A stretch of DNA of 64,000 nt, taken from contig VXLW01000015.1 of the NCBI GenBank assembly GCA_009841435.1, positions 95,831 through 159,830 of the forward strand. Reading direction: 5' to 3'. The translations under genes and the position numbers were made by a program. The notes beneath the pieces were generated by a model that saw only the letters and a program-made list of their open reading frames with translations, was not told where the DNA came from and ran no database searches. Source of the DNA: Dehalococcoidia bacterium. GTDB taxonomy: Bacteria; Chloroflexota; Dehalococcoidia; Tepidiformales; Tepidiformaceae. Within the stretch, counting starts at the first letter, position 1, and every line of letters starts with the position of its first letter. This document shows, piece after piece, positions 26,340-36,400 of this stretch.

Positions 26340-27659
26340 ATGCGTTCCCTGAAGACGGTTCGGCGTGCCTTCCTGCTCATCCTGATCGCCGTCGGGATCG
26401 GGGTGGCGTGCGGCAGCGACGACGCCGAGCCGGGCGCCATCCACCTGCTGGAGATCGATGGCGGCATCGGCCCGATCACGGAGCGCTACATCGACCGCGG
26501 CATCAACAAGGCCGAGGACGAGGGCGCCCGGCTCATCGTGATCCAGATGGATACGCCGGGCGGGTTCAGCTCGTCGATGCGCGAGATCGTGCAGCGCATC
26601 GAGGCGTCGAACGTGCCCGTGGTCGTGTACGTGTCGCCGTACGGAGCGCGGGCGGCGAGCGCGGGGACATTCATCACGATGTCGGCGCACGTGGCCGTGA
26701 TGGCGCCGAACACGTCGATCGGCGCGGCCTCGGCGATCAACGCCGACGGCAGCGACATCGACGGCACGCTCGGCAAGAAGATCGAGAACGACGCCGTCGC
26801 CTTCATCCGCGGCATCGCGGAGCTGCGCGGACGCAACGCCGACTGGGCCGAGGAAGCGGTCCGCGAGGCGGTCGCGGCCACGCAGACCGAGGCTGTCGAG
26901 CTGAACGTGGTCGACTTCGTGGCGAGTGACGTGGACGAGATCCTGGAGCGCATCGAAGGCACGACCATCGAGCTGAAGCCGGGGTTGCTGGTGACGCTCA
27001 ATGGCCTGCCCGAGGCGGAACGTGTGAACACGAGCATGACCGTCTGGGAACGGATGCTGGAGCACCTCGCCAACCCGACGCTCGCGACCATCCTGATCTC
27101 CCTGGGGATGATCGGGCTCTTCATCGAGCTCACGAATCCCGGCGTGATCTTCCCGGGCGTGGCGGGCGTGATCGCGATCGCGATCGGCTTCCTGGCGCTG
27201 GGCGTGCTGCCGGTCGACACGGTCGGGCTCGTCCTGATTGGAATCGCGCTCCTCTTCTTCGCGCTGGAGCTGTTCGTGCCTTCGGGAGGGATCCTCGCCG
27301 GCGGCGGGCTGGTGGCGCTCGTGCTGGGGGCGATCATCGCCTTCCGCGACACGCCCACGGAGTTCCAACCGAACCGTATCGTCGTCGGCATCCTGGGGTT
27401 CCTGCTGGTTGTCGTGTTCGTTTCGATGGCGATCGGGCTGGCGCGAATGCGGAAGATGCGTTCGGAAACCGGGGCGGAGGCGCTTGTCGGTAGAATGGCG
27501 GTCGCTCGTACACCGCTTACGCCAGACGGCACGGTCTTCATCCAGGGCGAGCGTTGGCAAGCGGAGTTGGAAGACGGCTCCGCCGCAGAGGGTGAAGAGG
27601 TGCGCGTCGTGAGCGCAAACGGCCTGAGGCTCAGGGTACGGAAGGAGAACGACCCATGA
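26340..27659 (+). CDS. NfeD family membrane-bound serine protease
   Basis: A 439-residue protein of the NfeD1b (ClpP-like plus membrane plus OB-fold) type. The N terminus is a hydrophobic export segment ending near Cys24. Residues 30-215 form a ClpP-class protease with the nucleophile Ser107 in [10 protein letters not shown] and a basic pair, Lys146/147, in [10 protein letters not shown]. Several membrane helices follow (about residues 240-370), then a C-terminal OB-fold. It overlaps the downstream slipin gene by ATGA. Such pairs form membrane-quality-control proteases acting on slipin-type partners. Confidence 0.92.
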   Translation: MRSLKTVRRAFLLILIAVGIGVACGSDDAEPGAIHLLEIDGGIGPITERYIDRGINKAEDEGARLIVIQMDTPGGFSSSMREIVQRIEASNVPVVVYVSPYGARAASAGTFITMSAHVAVMAPNTSIGAASAINADGSDIDGTLGKKIENDAVAFIRGIAELRGRNADWAEEAVREAVAATQTEAVELNVVDFVASDVDEILERIEGTTIELKPGLLVTLNGLPEAERVNTSMTVWERMLEHLANPTLATILISLGMIGLFIELTNPGVIFPGVAGVIAIAIGFLALGVLPVDTVGLVLIGIALLFFALELFVPSGGILAGGGLVALVLGAIIAFRDTPTEFQPNRIVVGILGFLLVVVFVSMAIGLARMRKMRSETGAEALVGRMAVARTPLTPDGTVFIQGERWQAELEDGSAAEGEEVRVVSANGLRLRVRKENDP

Positions 27660-28483
27660 CCGAACAGCTACCACAACCCGAACAATTTGAGCAGGAGCCG
27701 CCAAGCAGCTTCCTGGCGACGATCATCCGCGTCTTCCTGCTGGGGTTGAGCGCGATCCTGCTGGTCCCGCTCCTTCCCTTCCAGGTCCGCGTGGTGGCGG
27801 AGTACGAGCGGGGCGTGATTTTCCGGCTCGGGCGCCTGCAGGGGGCGAAGGGACCGGGGCTGTTCGTGCTGCTGCCGTTCATCGACCGGATGGTGAAGGT
27901 GGACCTGCGCACGATCACGCTGGACGTGCCCTCGCAGGACGCGATCACGCGGGACAACGTGACGGTGCGGGTCAACGCGGTCGTCTATTTCCGGGTGGTC
28001 GAGCCAACGATGGCGGTCGTGCGCATCCTCGACTTCATCCGCGCGACCTCGCAGATCTCGCAGACGACCCTGCGCTCGGTCATGGGCCAGACGGACCTGG
28101 ACGGCCTCCTCTCCCAGCGCGAGGAGGTCAACCAGCAGCTGCAGTCGATCATCGACGAGGAAACCGAGCCGTGGGGCATCAAGGTCAGCACGGTCGAGGT
28201 GAAGGACGTGGAGCTGCCGGAGCAGATGCGGCGCGCCATGGCGGCGCAGGCCGAGGCCGAGCGGGACCGGCGCGCGAAGATCATCGCCGCCGACGGCGAG
28301 TTCCAGGCCAGCGAGCGGCTGCGTGAAGCAGCAGACGTCATGGCGGAGCAGCCGATCACGCTGCAGCTCCGCTATCTGCAGACGCTCGGCGAGATTTCCG
28401 TGGAGAACAACTCGACGATCGTGTTCCCGCTGCCGATGGACATCATTCGCATGTTCATCGAGGACGACGACGACGAGGAGTAG
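27656..28483 (+). CDS. Slipin (stomatin/prohibitin-like SPFH protein)
   Basis: A 275-residue SPFH-domain protein translationally coupled (ATGA) to the NfeD-type protease, its usual operon partner. A single hydrophobic segment (residues about 20-40) anchors it. The SPFH core runs from [20 protein letters not shown] to [25 protein letters not shown], followed by a coiled-coil. It is likely to organise membrane domains and to be cleaved or regulated by the protease. The C terminus is very acidic (EDDDDEE). Confidence 0.93.
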   Translation: MTEQLPQPEQFEQEPPSSFLATIIRVFLLGLSAILLVPLLPFQVRVVAEYERGVIFRLGRLQGAKGPGLFVLLPFIDRMVKVDLRTITLDVPSQDAITRDNVTVRVNAVVYFRVVEPTMAVVRILDFIRATSQISQTTLRSVMGQTDLDGLLSQREEVNQQLQSIIDEETEPWGIKVSTVEVKDVELPEQMRRAMAAQAEAERDRRAKIIAADGEFQASERLREAADVMAEQPITLQLRYLQTLGEISVENNSTIVFPLPMDIIRMFIEDDDDEE

Positions 28484-28492
28484 CGCGCGGCG

Positions 28493-29272
28493 TTACTCGT
28501 CCGGACGGACGGACACATCGGCGGCGAGCACCGTGAGGCGCTCGCCGCCTTCACGTTCAACGACAAGGGCGCCATCAGGCGCAATGTCCAGCGCGCGCGC
28601 TTCATAGGCGCCCTCAGGCTCCTCGACCGTGATCCGGCGCCCGAGCACGAGGCTGACGGCGCGGTACGCATCGACGAGATCGCTCTCCGGAGCCGAGATG
28701 ACGGTCTCGAGCTGATCGCAGATACGGGCCAGGAGCGACTCGCGGCCGACCTCGCGGCCAAGCTCGCGGGCGAGGCTGGTGGCGGTGTCGCGCAGGGCGG
28801 GGTCGGCGGTAGGGTCGGCGTTCACGTTGATGCCGATGCCGGCGTAGGCGGTAAGGCCCCCGGGGCCGGTCTCGCCGTCGATGAGCATGCCGCACAGCTT
28901 GCGCTCGCCGACCCAGATGTCGTTGGGCCACTTGATGCGTGCGTCGACGCCCTCGTGGGCGCAGGCGCGGCAGACGGCGAGGGGAACGGCGAGGGGGAGG
29001 CGGCCGTACACGTCGCGAGAGGGGCGCAGGATGAGGGTGAAGTAGAGGCTGCCGCCGGGCGGGCTGAAGAACCCCCGGCCCCGGCGCCCACGACCTGCGG
29101 TCTGCGCCTCGGCGAGGATGAGGGTCCCGTGGGGCGCGCCCTCCGAGGCGGCAGTGCGGGCGAGGTCCATCGTCGAGGGGGTTTCGAGGACGTAGCGGCA
29201 GTCGCGGCCCAGTTCGGCGGTGTGCAGGGCCGCGGCGAAGCGGTCGGTGTCGAAAGCTGGGAAGTCGGGCAT
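28493..29272 (-). CDS. birA: Biotin-[acetyl-CoA-carboxylase] ligase
   Basis: A 259-residue biotin protein ligase of the short, monofunctional type without the N-terminal DNA-binding domain. The biotinyl-AMP loop reads AQTAGRGRRGRGF. Substrate-binding segments VLETPSTMDLAR, KWPNDIWVGERKLCGMLID and AGIGINVNAD are present. It biotinylates the carrier protein encoded at 58.9-59.5 kb. I chose the ATG at 29272; the frame extends to a GTG at 29320, but that stretch contains a terminator hairpin belonging to the upstream small ORF. Confidence 0.9.
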   Translation of the reverse strand: MPDFPAFDTDRFAAALHTAELGRDCRYVLETPSTMDLARTAASEGAPHGTLILAEAQTAGRGRRGRGFFSPPGGSLYFTLILRPSRDVYGRLPLAVPLAVCRACAHEGVDARIKWPNDIWVGERKLCGMLIDGETGPGGLTAYAGIGINVNADPTADPALRDTATSLARELGREVGRESLLARICDQLETVISAPESDLVDAYRAVSLVLGRRITVEEPEGAYEARALDIAPDGALVVEREGGERLTVLAADVSVRPDE

Positions 29273-29294
29273 GTCTGGCGGAAATCCGGGAATG

Positions 29295-29333
29295 AAAAAG
29301 GGGCCTGGCGGCAATCGCACCGCTCAGGCCCCG
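29295..29333 (-). terminator. Rho-independent terminator after the 18-codon ORF
   Basis: On the minus strand, GGGGCCTG pairs with CAGGCCCC, and GCGG pairs with CCGC inside (29301-29333). The hairpin is followed by CTTTTT (29295-29300). It lies 21 nt past the stop of the small ORF and upstream of birA. Confidence 0.75.
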
Positions 29334-29353
29334 TTCGTAGCTCAACGCATGTT

Positions 29354-29410
29354 CTAGGAGGAGGTCACCTCCTGCGCTAGATGGGGTTGGCTACTACTGT
29401 GGTCGTCCAT
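29354..29410 (-). CDS. Putative 18-residue peptide (leader-like small ORF)
   Basis: ATG GAC GAC at 29410 opens an 18-codon frame encoding MDDHSSSQPHLAQEVTSS. The upstream AAGGAAGGAGGTGAT is an almost perfect complement of the 16S rRNA 3' end, spaced 8 nt from the ATG, far better than most genes here. A TATCGT -10 box lies at 29437-29442, and a terminator follows 21 nt after the stop. The AGGAGGT-C-ACCTCCT inverted repeat at the end of the ORF overlaps its last codons. Its function is unknown: a secreted or regulatory peptide, a leader, or a small RNA with a decoy ribosome site are all possible. Confidence 0.45.
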   Translation of the reverse strand: MDDHSSSQPHLAQEVTSS

Positions 29411-29436
29411 GCGCATCACCTCCTTCCTTGCGACTA

Positions 29437-29442
29437 ACGATA
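29437..29442 (-). promoter_or_regulatory. -10 box for the 18-codon ORF transcript
   Basis: TATCGT on the minus strand lies 26 nt before the small ORF start, with the Shine-Dalgarno in between. No clear -35 is visible. Confidence 0.4.
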
Positions 29443-29514
29443 AACGTCCGCTCGCTCGGTGGCTAGAGGTGAAGGTTTGGGAGGTCCACGCTTCCGCGTG
29501 TGGGGGAGCACCGG

Positions 29515-29520
29515 TATTCT
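29515..29520 (+). promoter_or_regulatory. Possible -10 box of the rpsB operon
   Basis: TATTCT lies about 65 nt before the rpsB start. The 312-nt interval between birA and rpsB holds this box, the small divergent ORF and its terminator. I see no classical ribosomal-protein leader structure. Confidence 0.35.
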
Positions 29521-29584
29521 GAGCGGGCGCGCGGCGCCTGGCGCTCTGCGTCAAATCTATGCGTCGCGCAGAAAGGGGCGGACC

Positions 29585-30434
29585 TTGGTCACGCCCGTCA
29601 CGATGAAACAGCTCCTCGAAGCCGGTGTGCACTTCGGCCACCAGACACGTCGCTGGAACCCGAAGATGCAGCACTTCATCTTCACCGAGCGCAACGGCAT
29701 CCACATCATCGACCTGCAGCAGACGGTTACGCGGCTGGACGAAGCGATCGACTTCGTGCGCGAGGTCGTCGCCGGGGGCAACGACGTGCTCATCATCGGC
29801 ACGAAGAAGCAGGCCCGCGAAACGGTCGAGCAGGAGGCGCAGCGCGCCGGCCTGCCCTACGTGAACAACCGTTGGTTGGGCGGCACGCTCACCAACTTCC
29901 GGACCATCCAGGCGCGCATCCGCCACATGCGTGACCTCGAGGATCGCACCGAGCGTGGCGAGTTCGCGCGGCGCGCCAAGAAAGAGCAGCTCGATATCGC
30001 CAACGAGATCGAGCGGCTGAACCGCTATTTCGGCGGCATCAAGTACCTTGACCGGCTTCCCGGAGCCGTCTTCGTCATCGACACGATGAAGGAGGCGATC
30101 GCGGTGGCCGAGTGTGACCGGCTGGGAATCCCGATCGTGTCGCTGGTCGATACGAACTGCGACCCGGACCCCATCGCCTACCCGATCCCGAGCAACGACG
30201 ACGCCATCCGCGCGATCAAGCTCATCCTCGGCAAGATTGCCGACGGCGCGATCGAGGGCCGCGCGGCCCGCGAAGCGGGGGTCGGCGCGGAGGCGTACAG
30301 CGAGGAGATGGCGCAGCTCGCAGCCGAGCAGGAAACCGCGGCAGCCGAAGCCGAGGGCGAGACCCCGGTTGAAGCGCCAGCAGCAGAAGAACCAGTCGCC
30401 ACGGCGGCCGCACCGGCATCAGAGGAGCAGACCA

Positions 30435-30442
<8 letters not shown>
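29585..30442 (+). CDS. rpsB: 30S ribosomal protein S2
   Basis: A 285-residue ribosomal protein S2. I chose the TTG at 29585 (giving [20 protein letters not shown]) with AAAGGGG upstream, because it matches the family N terminus; the ATG at 29603 is the alternative. Core segments [32 protein letters not shown] and [15 protein letters not shown] are present. A 40-residue Ala/Glu/Pro-rich C-terminal tail extends beyond the usual end. It heads the operon rpsB-tsf-pyrH-frr-uppS-cdsA. Confidence 0.95.
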
Positions 30443-31699
<1,257 letters not shown>

Positions 31700-31714
31700 A
31701 TCGAGAGCAGACGC

Positions 31715-32278
31715 ATGGCCGACCCAGAAGAGATCATGCTCGACGCGGAGATGCGTATGGACGGCGCCGTGGAGGCGTTCCATCGCGAGCTCGCTGGTGT
31801 CCGCACGGGCCGCGCCCACCCCAGTCTCATTGAGGGGCTGCAAGTGGAGCATTACGGGCAGACGCAGCCGCTCAACCAGCTGGGCACGATCAACGCGCCC
31901 GAAGCGCGGCTGCTGGCCGTGCAGGTGTGGGACGCGGGGGCCGTGCAATCGGTCGTGAAGGCCATCCAGACCTCCGACCTGGGCCTGAACCCGAACATCG
32001 ACGGGCAGCTGATCCGGCTGCCCATCCCCCAGCTCACCGAGGAGCGCCGCCGCGAGTTCGTGCGGATGGTCCACCAGAAAGCGGAGGACGCGCGCGTGGC
32101 CGTGCGCAACGTGCGCCGGCACACGCACGACGACCTGCGCAAGGGCGAGCGCGACGGCGACATGACGCAGGACGACCTGCGCGACTACGAGAGCGACCTG
32201 CAGAAGCTGACCGACTCCCACACCGGTCTGATCGACGAGGCGATGCAGCGCAAGGAGGAGGAGCTGCTTGAGCTATAG
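31715..32278 (+). CDS. frr: Ribosome recycling factor
   Basis: A 187-residue ribosome recycling factor that splits post-termination ribosomes with EF-G. The long-helix pattern is typical: EAFHRELAGVRTGRAHPSLI, then IPQLTEERRREFVRMVHQKAEDARVAVRNVRR, with the YGQTQPLNQL beta-hairpin between. It overlaps the next start by 11 nt. Confidence 0.96.
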   Translation: MADPEEIMLDAEMRMDGAVEAFHRELAGVRTGRAHPSLIEGLQVEHYGQTQPLNQLGTINAPEARLLAVQVWDAGAVQSVVKAIQTSDLGLNPNIDGQLIRLPIPQLTEERRREFVRMVHQKAEDARVAVRNVRRHTHDDLRKGERDGDMTQDDLRDYESDLQKLTDSHTGLIDEAMQRKEEELLEL

Positions 32279-33068
32279 GCTGGCGCAGCGCGCGGGGACC
32301 GAATCCCGGACCGACCCCGGCGGCGACCGCATATCGTCGCTGACGGGTGGGCGCGTACCCGGCCACATCGCGATCATCATGGACGGCAACGGTCGCTGGG
32401 CCACGGAACGCGGCCTGCCGCGCGCGGCCGGGCACCGGGCGGGGGCGGAGAACATCCGGCGTGTGATCGAGCGCTTCGCCGAGCACGACGTCCGCTACGT
32501 CACCCTGTTCGCATTCTCGACCGAGAACTGGAACCGGCCGGCGAGCGAGGTGTCGGTCATCTTCCAGCTGATCGACCGCTTCCTCCAGCGGGAGCTGGAC
32601 AACATGCAGCGCGACAACGTGCGCATCCGCCACTTCGGCCACCTGGAGCAGCTCCCGGCGGCGCTGGCCGTTCGAGTGGAGGAGGCCGTGGCGGTCACCC
32701 ACGGGAACGACGGGCTGATGCTGAACATCTGCCTGAGCTACGGCAGCCGGGACGAGATCGTCACCGCCATCCAACGGATCGCCGAAGAGGGCGTCCCCGC
32801 CGACGAGATCGACGAGGCGACAGTGTCATCGCACCTGCTCACCGGCGGCCTCCCGGATCCCGACCTCGTCATTCGAACGGCAGGCGAGCAGCGCATCTCG
32901 AACTTCCTGCTCTGGCAGAGCGCCTACGCGGAGCTTTACTTCACGTCCGCCTACTGGCCGGACTTCGGGCGGGAGGACGTCGACCTGGCGCTCGCCGAGT
33001 ACGGCCGCCGCAAGCGGAAGTTCGGCAAGCTGCTGCCGGAAGACCTCGACGCGTTCGAGGACGCCTAG
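32268..33068 (+). CDS. uppS: Isoprenyl transferase (undecaprenyl diphosphate synthase)
   Basis: A 266-residue cis-prenyltransferase making the C55 lipid carrier for cell-wall synthesis. The TTG start lies inside frr, with AAGGAGGAGG upstream. The catalytic IIMDGNGRWA, the TLFAFSTENWNRP loop and DLVIRTAGEQRISNFLLWQ are intact. The N-terminal 30 residues are an unconserved extension. Confidence 0.95.
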   Translation: MSYRLAQRAGTESRTDPGGDRISSLTGGRVPGHIAIIMDGNGRWATERGLPRAAGHRAGAENIRRVIERFAEHDVRYVTLFAFSTENWNRPASEVSVIFQLIDRFLQRELDNMQRDNVRIRHFGHLEQLPAALAVRVEEAVAVTHGNDGLMLNICLSYGSRDEIVTAIQRIAEEGVPADEIDEATVSSHLLTGGLPDPDLVIRTAGEQRISNFLLWQSAYAELYFTSAYWPDFGREDVDLALAEYGRRKRKFGKLLPEDLDAFEDA

Positions 33069-33877
33069 TGCGAATCCCCCGCAATCTCGCCCTTCGCCTG
33101 GCGACGGCGGCCGTGGGCGTGCCCCTGCTGCTGCTGGTCATCTGGGCCGGCGGCTGGCCATTCGCCATCGTGGCGGGGCTGATCACGCTGGGCGGCACGA
33201 TCGAGTTCGCGCACGCGTGGCTCATGCCGACTCGGCCCTACCGGGAGGTGGCGCGGCTCGGTCCTTTCCTGCTGGGGCCAGCGATCGTGGTGGCCGGCGT
33301 GCACGCCGACGAACGCTTCCTCATCGCAGGAGCGCTGCTCGCCGCCCTCTTCCTGGGTGCAGGGTACAGCCGCACGAACGCCTTCGGCCCGCGGAAACCG
33401 CTGCGCGTGATGGGCTGGGCGATCATCTACCCGGGCATCATCTTCTCGACGATCGTGCTGGCGCGGGATCTCGACCAGGGCCGCGACTGGGTGCTGCTGA
33501 CGGTGCTGACGACATTCACGATCGACACAGGCGCCTACTTCACCGGATCCCTGCTCGGGCGTCACAAGCTGTGGCCTGCCATCAGCCCGCGGAAGACCTG
33601 GGAAGGCGCCGTCGGAGGGGTGTGCGGGGGAGTCCTGGCCGTCGGCGTGCTCTCGCCATGGATGGACCTTGGATTGGGCGCGGGCGCCATCGTGGGGCTG
33701 GGCGTGGGGCTGGGCGTGGCAGCGCAGGCAGGTGACCTGCTGGAGAGCTGGATGAAGCGCAAGGCCGACATCAAGGACTCCTCAGGCTTGCTGCCGGGAC
33801 ACGGGGGCCTGCTCGACCGGCTCGACTCGATCGTGTTCGTGGCGCCGGTCGTGTTCCTGGTCGCGAACTTCACCTGA
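33068..33877 (+). CDS. cdsA: Phosphatidate cytidylyltransferase
   Basis: A 269-residue, multi-helix membrane enzyme making CDP-diacylglycerol from CTP and phosphatidate. The family signature is at the C terminus: ESWMKRKADIKDSSGLLPGH and GGLLDRLDS. The GTG start overlaps the uppS stop by one base (TAGTG). Last gene of the rpsB operon. Confidence 0.93.
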   Translation: MRIPRNLALRLATAAVGVPLLLLVIWAGGWPFAIVAGLITLGGTIEFAHAWLMPTRPYREVARLGPFLLGPAIVVAGVHADERFLIAGALLAALFLGAGYSRTNAFGPRKPLRVMGWAIIYPGIIFSTIVLARDLDQGRDWVLLTVLTTFTIDTGAYFTGSLLGRHKLWPAISPRKTWEGAVGGVCGGVLAVGVLSPWMDLGLGAGAIVGLGVGLGVAAQAGDLLESWMKRKADIKDSSGLLPGHGGLLDRLDSIVFVAPVVFLVANFT

Positions 33878-33914
33878 CCGAAACTCGCCGGCCTGCCCGT
33901 TCCGGGCGCTCGCC

Positions 33915-33920
33915 TAAGAT
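33915..33920 (+). promoter_or_regulatory. -10 box of the epoxide-hydrolase-like gene, leaderless type
   Basis: TAAGAT ends 7 nt before the ATG at 33928, and no Shine-Dalgarno is present in the gap. Confidence 0.5.
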
Positions 33921-33927
33921 AGGACTA

Positions 33928-34803
33928 ATGGCTCCCGAAGCGCCGTTCGAGCCCCAGCACCGCCAGGTCGTGGCGAACGGCTTACGCATGCATTATGTGG
34001 AGGGCGGCGAGGGCGAGCCGGTCGTATTCCTGCACGGCTTCCCGGAGTGCTGGTACTCGTGGCGGAAGCAGCTGCCGGCGCTGGCGCCGAACTACCACGT
34101 GATCGCCCCCGACCTGCGGGGTTACCACGAGACGGAGGCGCGCCCTCCCTACGATACGGAGACGCTCCAGCAGGATGTGCTCGGGCTCATCGAGGCGCTC
34201 GGCGAGCGCAGCGCTCACATCGTGGGGCACGACTGGGGTGGGGCGATCGCCTGGCAGCTGGCCATGAATCACCCGGACGCCGTCCGCTCACTCGCGGTCC
34301 TGAACATCCCGCACCCGGCGCTCTTCCGCGAGGGGCTGCGCAGCGTCGCACAGCTGCGGCGGAGCTGGTACATCGCCTTCTTCCAGCTGCCGTGGCTGCC
34401 CGAGCAGATGCTGTCCTTCGATGGCTACCGGCGACTGGCACGCTCGGTTTGCCGGGGGATTCCGCCCGGGGAAGAGCGCCGCACGGACCTGGCCTTCTAC
34501 CGGAAGAGCTGGCGAGAGCACGGGCTCACCGGCGGGATCAACTGGTACCGCGCCCTCCTTCGCAATCCGCAGCCTCTCCCCGATCCCGTGCCCATCATCG
34601 GGGCGCCGACGACGATGATCTGGGGCGAGGAGGACGACGCCCTCGGCAAGGAGCTGACTGTCGGGACGGAGCGGTTCGTGCACGACCTCGACCTGCACTA
34701 CCTCCCCGGAGCCGGGCACTTCGTGCAGCAGGAGGCGCCAGAGCGGGTTACCGAGCTGTTGCTGGCGCATCTGGAGCGGGCGGGGAGCCGGGCGAATGGC
34801 TGA
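33928..34803 (+). CDS. Alpha/beta hydrolase, epoxide hydrolase type
   Basis: A 291-residue hydrolase. The oxyanion motif HGFPECWYSWRKQLPAL and the nucleophile elbow GHDWGG (Asp102) are those of epoxide hydrolases and haloalkane dehalogenases, not of serine esterases. The acid and base fit IWGEEDDALG and GAGHFVQQEAPE. It probably opens epoxides to diols. It overlaps the next gene by 8 nt and has its own leaderless-type promoter. Confidence 0.9.
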   Translation: MAPEAPFEPQHRQVVANGLRMHYVEGGEGEPVVFLHGFPECWYSWRKQLPALAPNYHVIAPDLRGYHETEARPPYDTETLQQDVLGLIEALGERSAHIVGHDWGGAIAWQLAMNHPDAVRSLAVLNIPHPALFREGLRSVAQLRRSWYIAFFQLPWLPEQMLSFDGYRRLARSVCRGIPPGEERRTDLAFYRKSWREHGLTGGINWYRALLRNPQPLPDPVPIIGAPTTMIWGEEDDALGKELTVGTERFVHDLDLHYLPGAGHFVQQEAPERVTELLLAHLERAGSRANG

Positions 34804-35590
34804 GCAAGGCCCCGCGCGCACCCTGCGCAAACCAACCATCACGGATTTCGTCGCCGAAGGGGAGGAGACGCCGATCCTGCTGCGGCCGCGCGTGCTGGCA
34901 GGAATCGCGGTGGTGTTCCTCGCGCTGGTAGCGGCCTACTTCATCCTGGCCGACGTCTTCGACATCTCGCTGCAGTTCGACCCCGAGCCGCTGCAGGACT
35001 GGGTGGAGCAATGGGGCGTCTGGGGCCCGATCGCGTTCATGGCCGTGATGGCCTTCTCGGTGCTGTTCGCGCCCGTCCCGAACGCGCCCATCTTCATCGC
35101 GGCGGGCCTTGTCTGGGGGCCGGTGTTGGGGACGGTCTACTCGATGATCGGAATGATGTGGGGCTCGGCGATGGCGTTCTGGGTGGCGCGCTGGCTGGGC
35201 CGGCGCCACCTGCCGAAGCTGGTGGGCAGCAAGGCGGCAGCCAACATGGACTCCCTCTCCGTCCGAATGGGCGGGCGGCTCATTTTCTGGGCGCGCATGC
35301 TGCCTGTCGTGAACTTCGACTGGATCAGCTTCCTCGCGGGGCTGACGGCGATGCGCTTCTGGCGGTTCTTCTTCTTCAGCTTCCTGGGCATGCTTACGCC
35401 AACCACGGTGGGCGTGGTCGCGGGCGACAGCCTCGGACGCGATCTGCGCATCACGCTGGTCATCGTGGCGGTCTGGGTAGCGGCCATCATCCTGAGCGGG
35501 CTCTACCTCTGGTGGCGACGGCGGCAGGCGCGAACACAGGCGCCGCCCCCACCCACGAAGCCGTTGGCGGAGGGGCAGTCCGGGCCCTAG
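34796..35590 (+). CDS. VTT/TVP38-TMEM64 (DedA-like) membrane protein
   Basis: A 264-residue inner-membrane protein. One helix (about residues 35-55) is followed by the VTT domain: APVPNAPIFIAAGLVWGPVLG, GSAMAFWVARWLGRRHLPKL, and FWARMLPVVNFDWISFLAGL with the typical F-x3-A-G-L end. Members of this superfamily are linked to lipid scrambling and membrane homeostasis, and the role here is inferred. It is coupled to the upstream hydrolase. Confidence 0.85.
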   Translation: MAEQGPARTLRKPTITDFVAEGEETPILLRPRVLAGIAVVFLALVAAYFILADVFDISLQFDPEPLQDWVEQWGVWGPIAFMAVMAFSVLFAPVPNAPIFIAAGLVWGPVLGTVYSMIGMMWGSAMAFWVARWLGRRHLPKLVGSKAAANMDSLSVRMGGRLIFWARMLPVVNFDWISFLAGLTAMRFWRFFFFSFLGMLTPTTVGVVAGDSLGRDLRITLVIVAVWVAAIILSGLYLWWRRRQARTQAPPPPTKPLAEGQSGP

Positions 35591-35599
35591 GCGAGCGGC

Positions 35600-36400
35600 C
35601 TACTGGAAGCGGTGGGGGAGCGGGTCGACGCGCGGCGGCAGCGCAATCTCGTGATCGAGCCAGATGCCGATGTTCTCACCAGTGCGACCGTCCGCCCCCT
35701 CTTCCAGGAGGTCCACGAGGAGGCCGGCGATCTGCTCGGGACGCATCCAACGGTCGAGGAGCTCCTGCGGGGGCGTCATGCCGAGGGCGCCCCGGATCAT
35801 CTCCGAGTCGGTTGCGTCCATGCAGAGGGCGTTCACGCGCACGCCGTGCGGTTCCAGGACGCGCGACCACGCCTGCGTGAAGCCGTTGATGCCCCACTTG
35901 GAGGCGTCATAGACGTCCATGCGGGTCCCGCCGCCGGTGTTGGAGCCGGGTGGCGGACAGATGTGGTCGGTGGCGATGTTGACGATGTTGCCGCCACCCA
36001 TCTCGGCCATGTGGGGAGCGATGGCGCGCCCGCAGAGGAACACGCCCTTGAGGTTCGTCGCGACGAGGGCGTCGAAGTCGTCGACGGCCTTGTCCCAGGG
36101 GTCGAGGGGAGAGGTAGCGCGCCAGACACCGGCGTTGCTGACCATCGTGTGGATGCGCCCGAAGCGCTCAATAGCGGCATCGACGAAGGCGCGGACAGCC
36201 TCGGAATCGCTGACGTCGGCCTCAGCGGCCATGACGCTGGCTCCGCCGGCTTCGAGTTCGGCGGCGAGATCGTGAACAGCGGCGTCGATGTCGCACAGGG
36301 CGAGGGAGACGCCCTTTCCCGCGAGCACGCGGGCAATGCCGTTGCCGATGCCGTGAGCAGCCCCGGTGACGATGGCGGTTGTGCCTTCGAGCTCGCTCAT
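35600..36400 (-). CDS. SDR family oxidoreductase
   Basis: A 266-residue short-chain dehydrogenase. The NAD(P) motif TGAAHGIGNG, the NAG motif in MVSNAGVW and the active-site YDASK are present. The usual catalytic Ser strand reads NIVNIATDH, so Thr stands in the Ser place, and the stretch to the Tyr is several residues longer than usual. Its ATG overlaps the stop of the upstream selenoprotein-like gene (ATGA), so they are translationally coupled. Substrate unknown. Confidence 0.88.
   Translation of the reverse strand: MSELEGTTAIVTGAAHGIGNGIARVLAGKGVSLALCDIDAAVHDLAAELEAGGASVMAAEADVSDSEAVRAFVDAAIERFGRIHTMVSNAGVWRATSPLDPWDKAVDDFDALVATNLKGVFLCGRAIAPHMAEMGGGNIVNIATDHICPPPGSNTGGGTRMDVYDASKWGINGFTQAWSRVLEPHGVRVNALCMDATDSEMIRGALGMTPPQELLDRWMRPEQIAGLLVDLLEEGADGRTGENIGIWLDHEIALPPRVDPLPHRFQ

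Noticed and set aside
29459..29584. N-terminal extension of rpsB from a start at 29459
   Set aside because: The extension is not part of the S2 family, crosses a likely -10 box, and has no Shine-Dalgarno, whereas TTG 29585 has one and gives the family N terminus.
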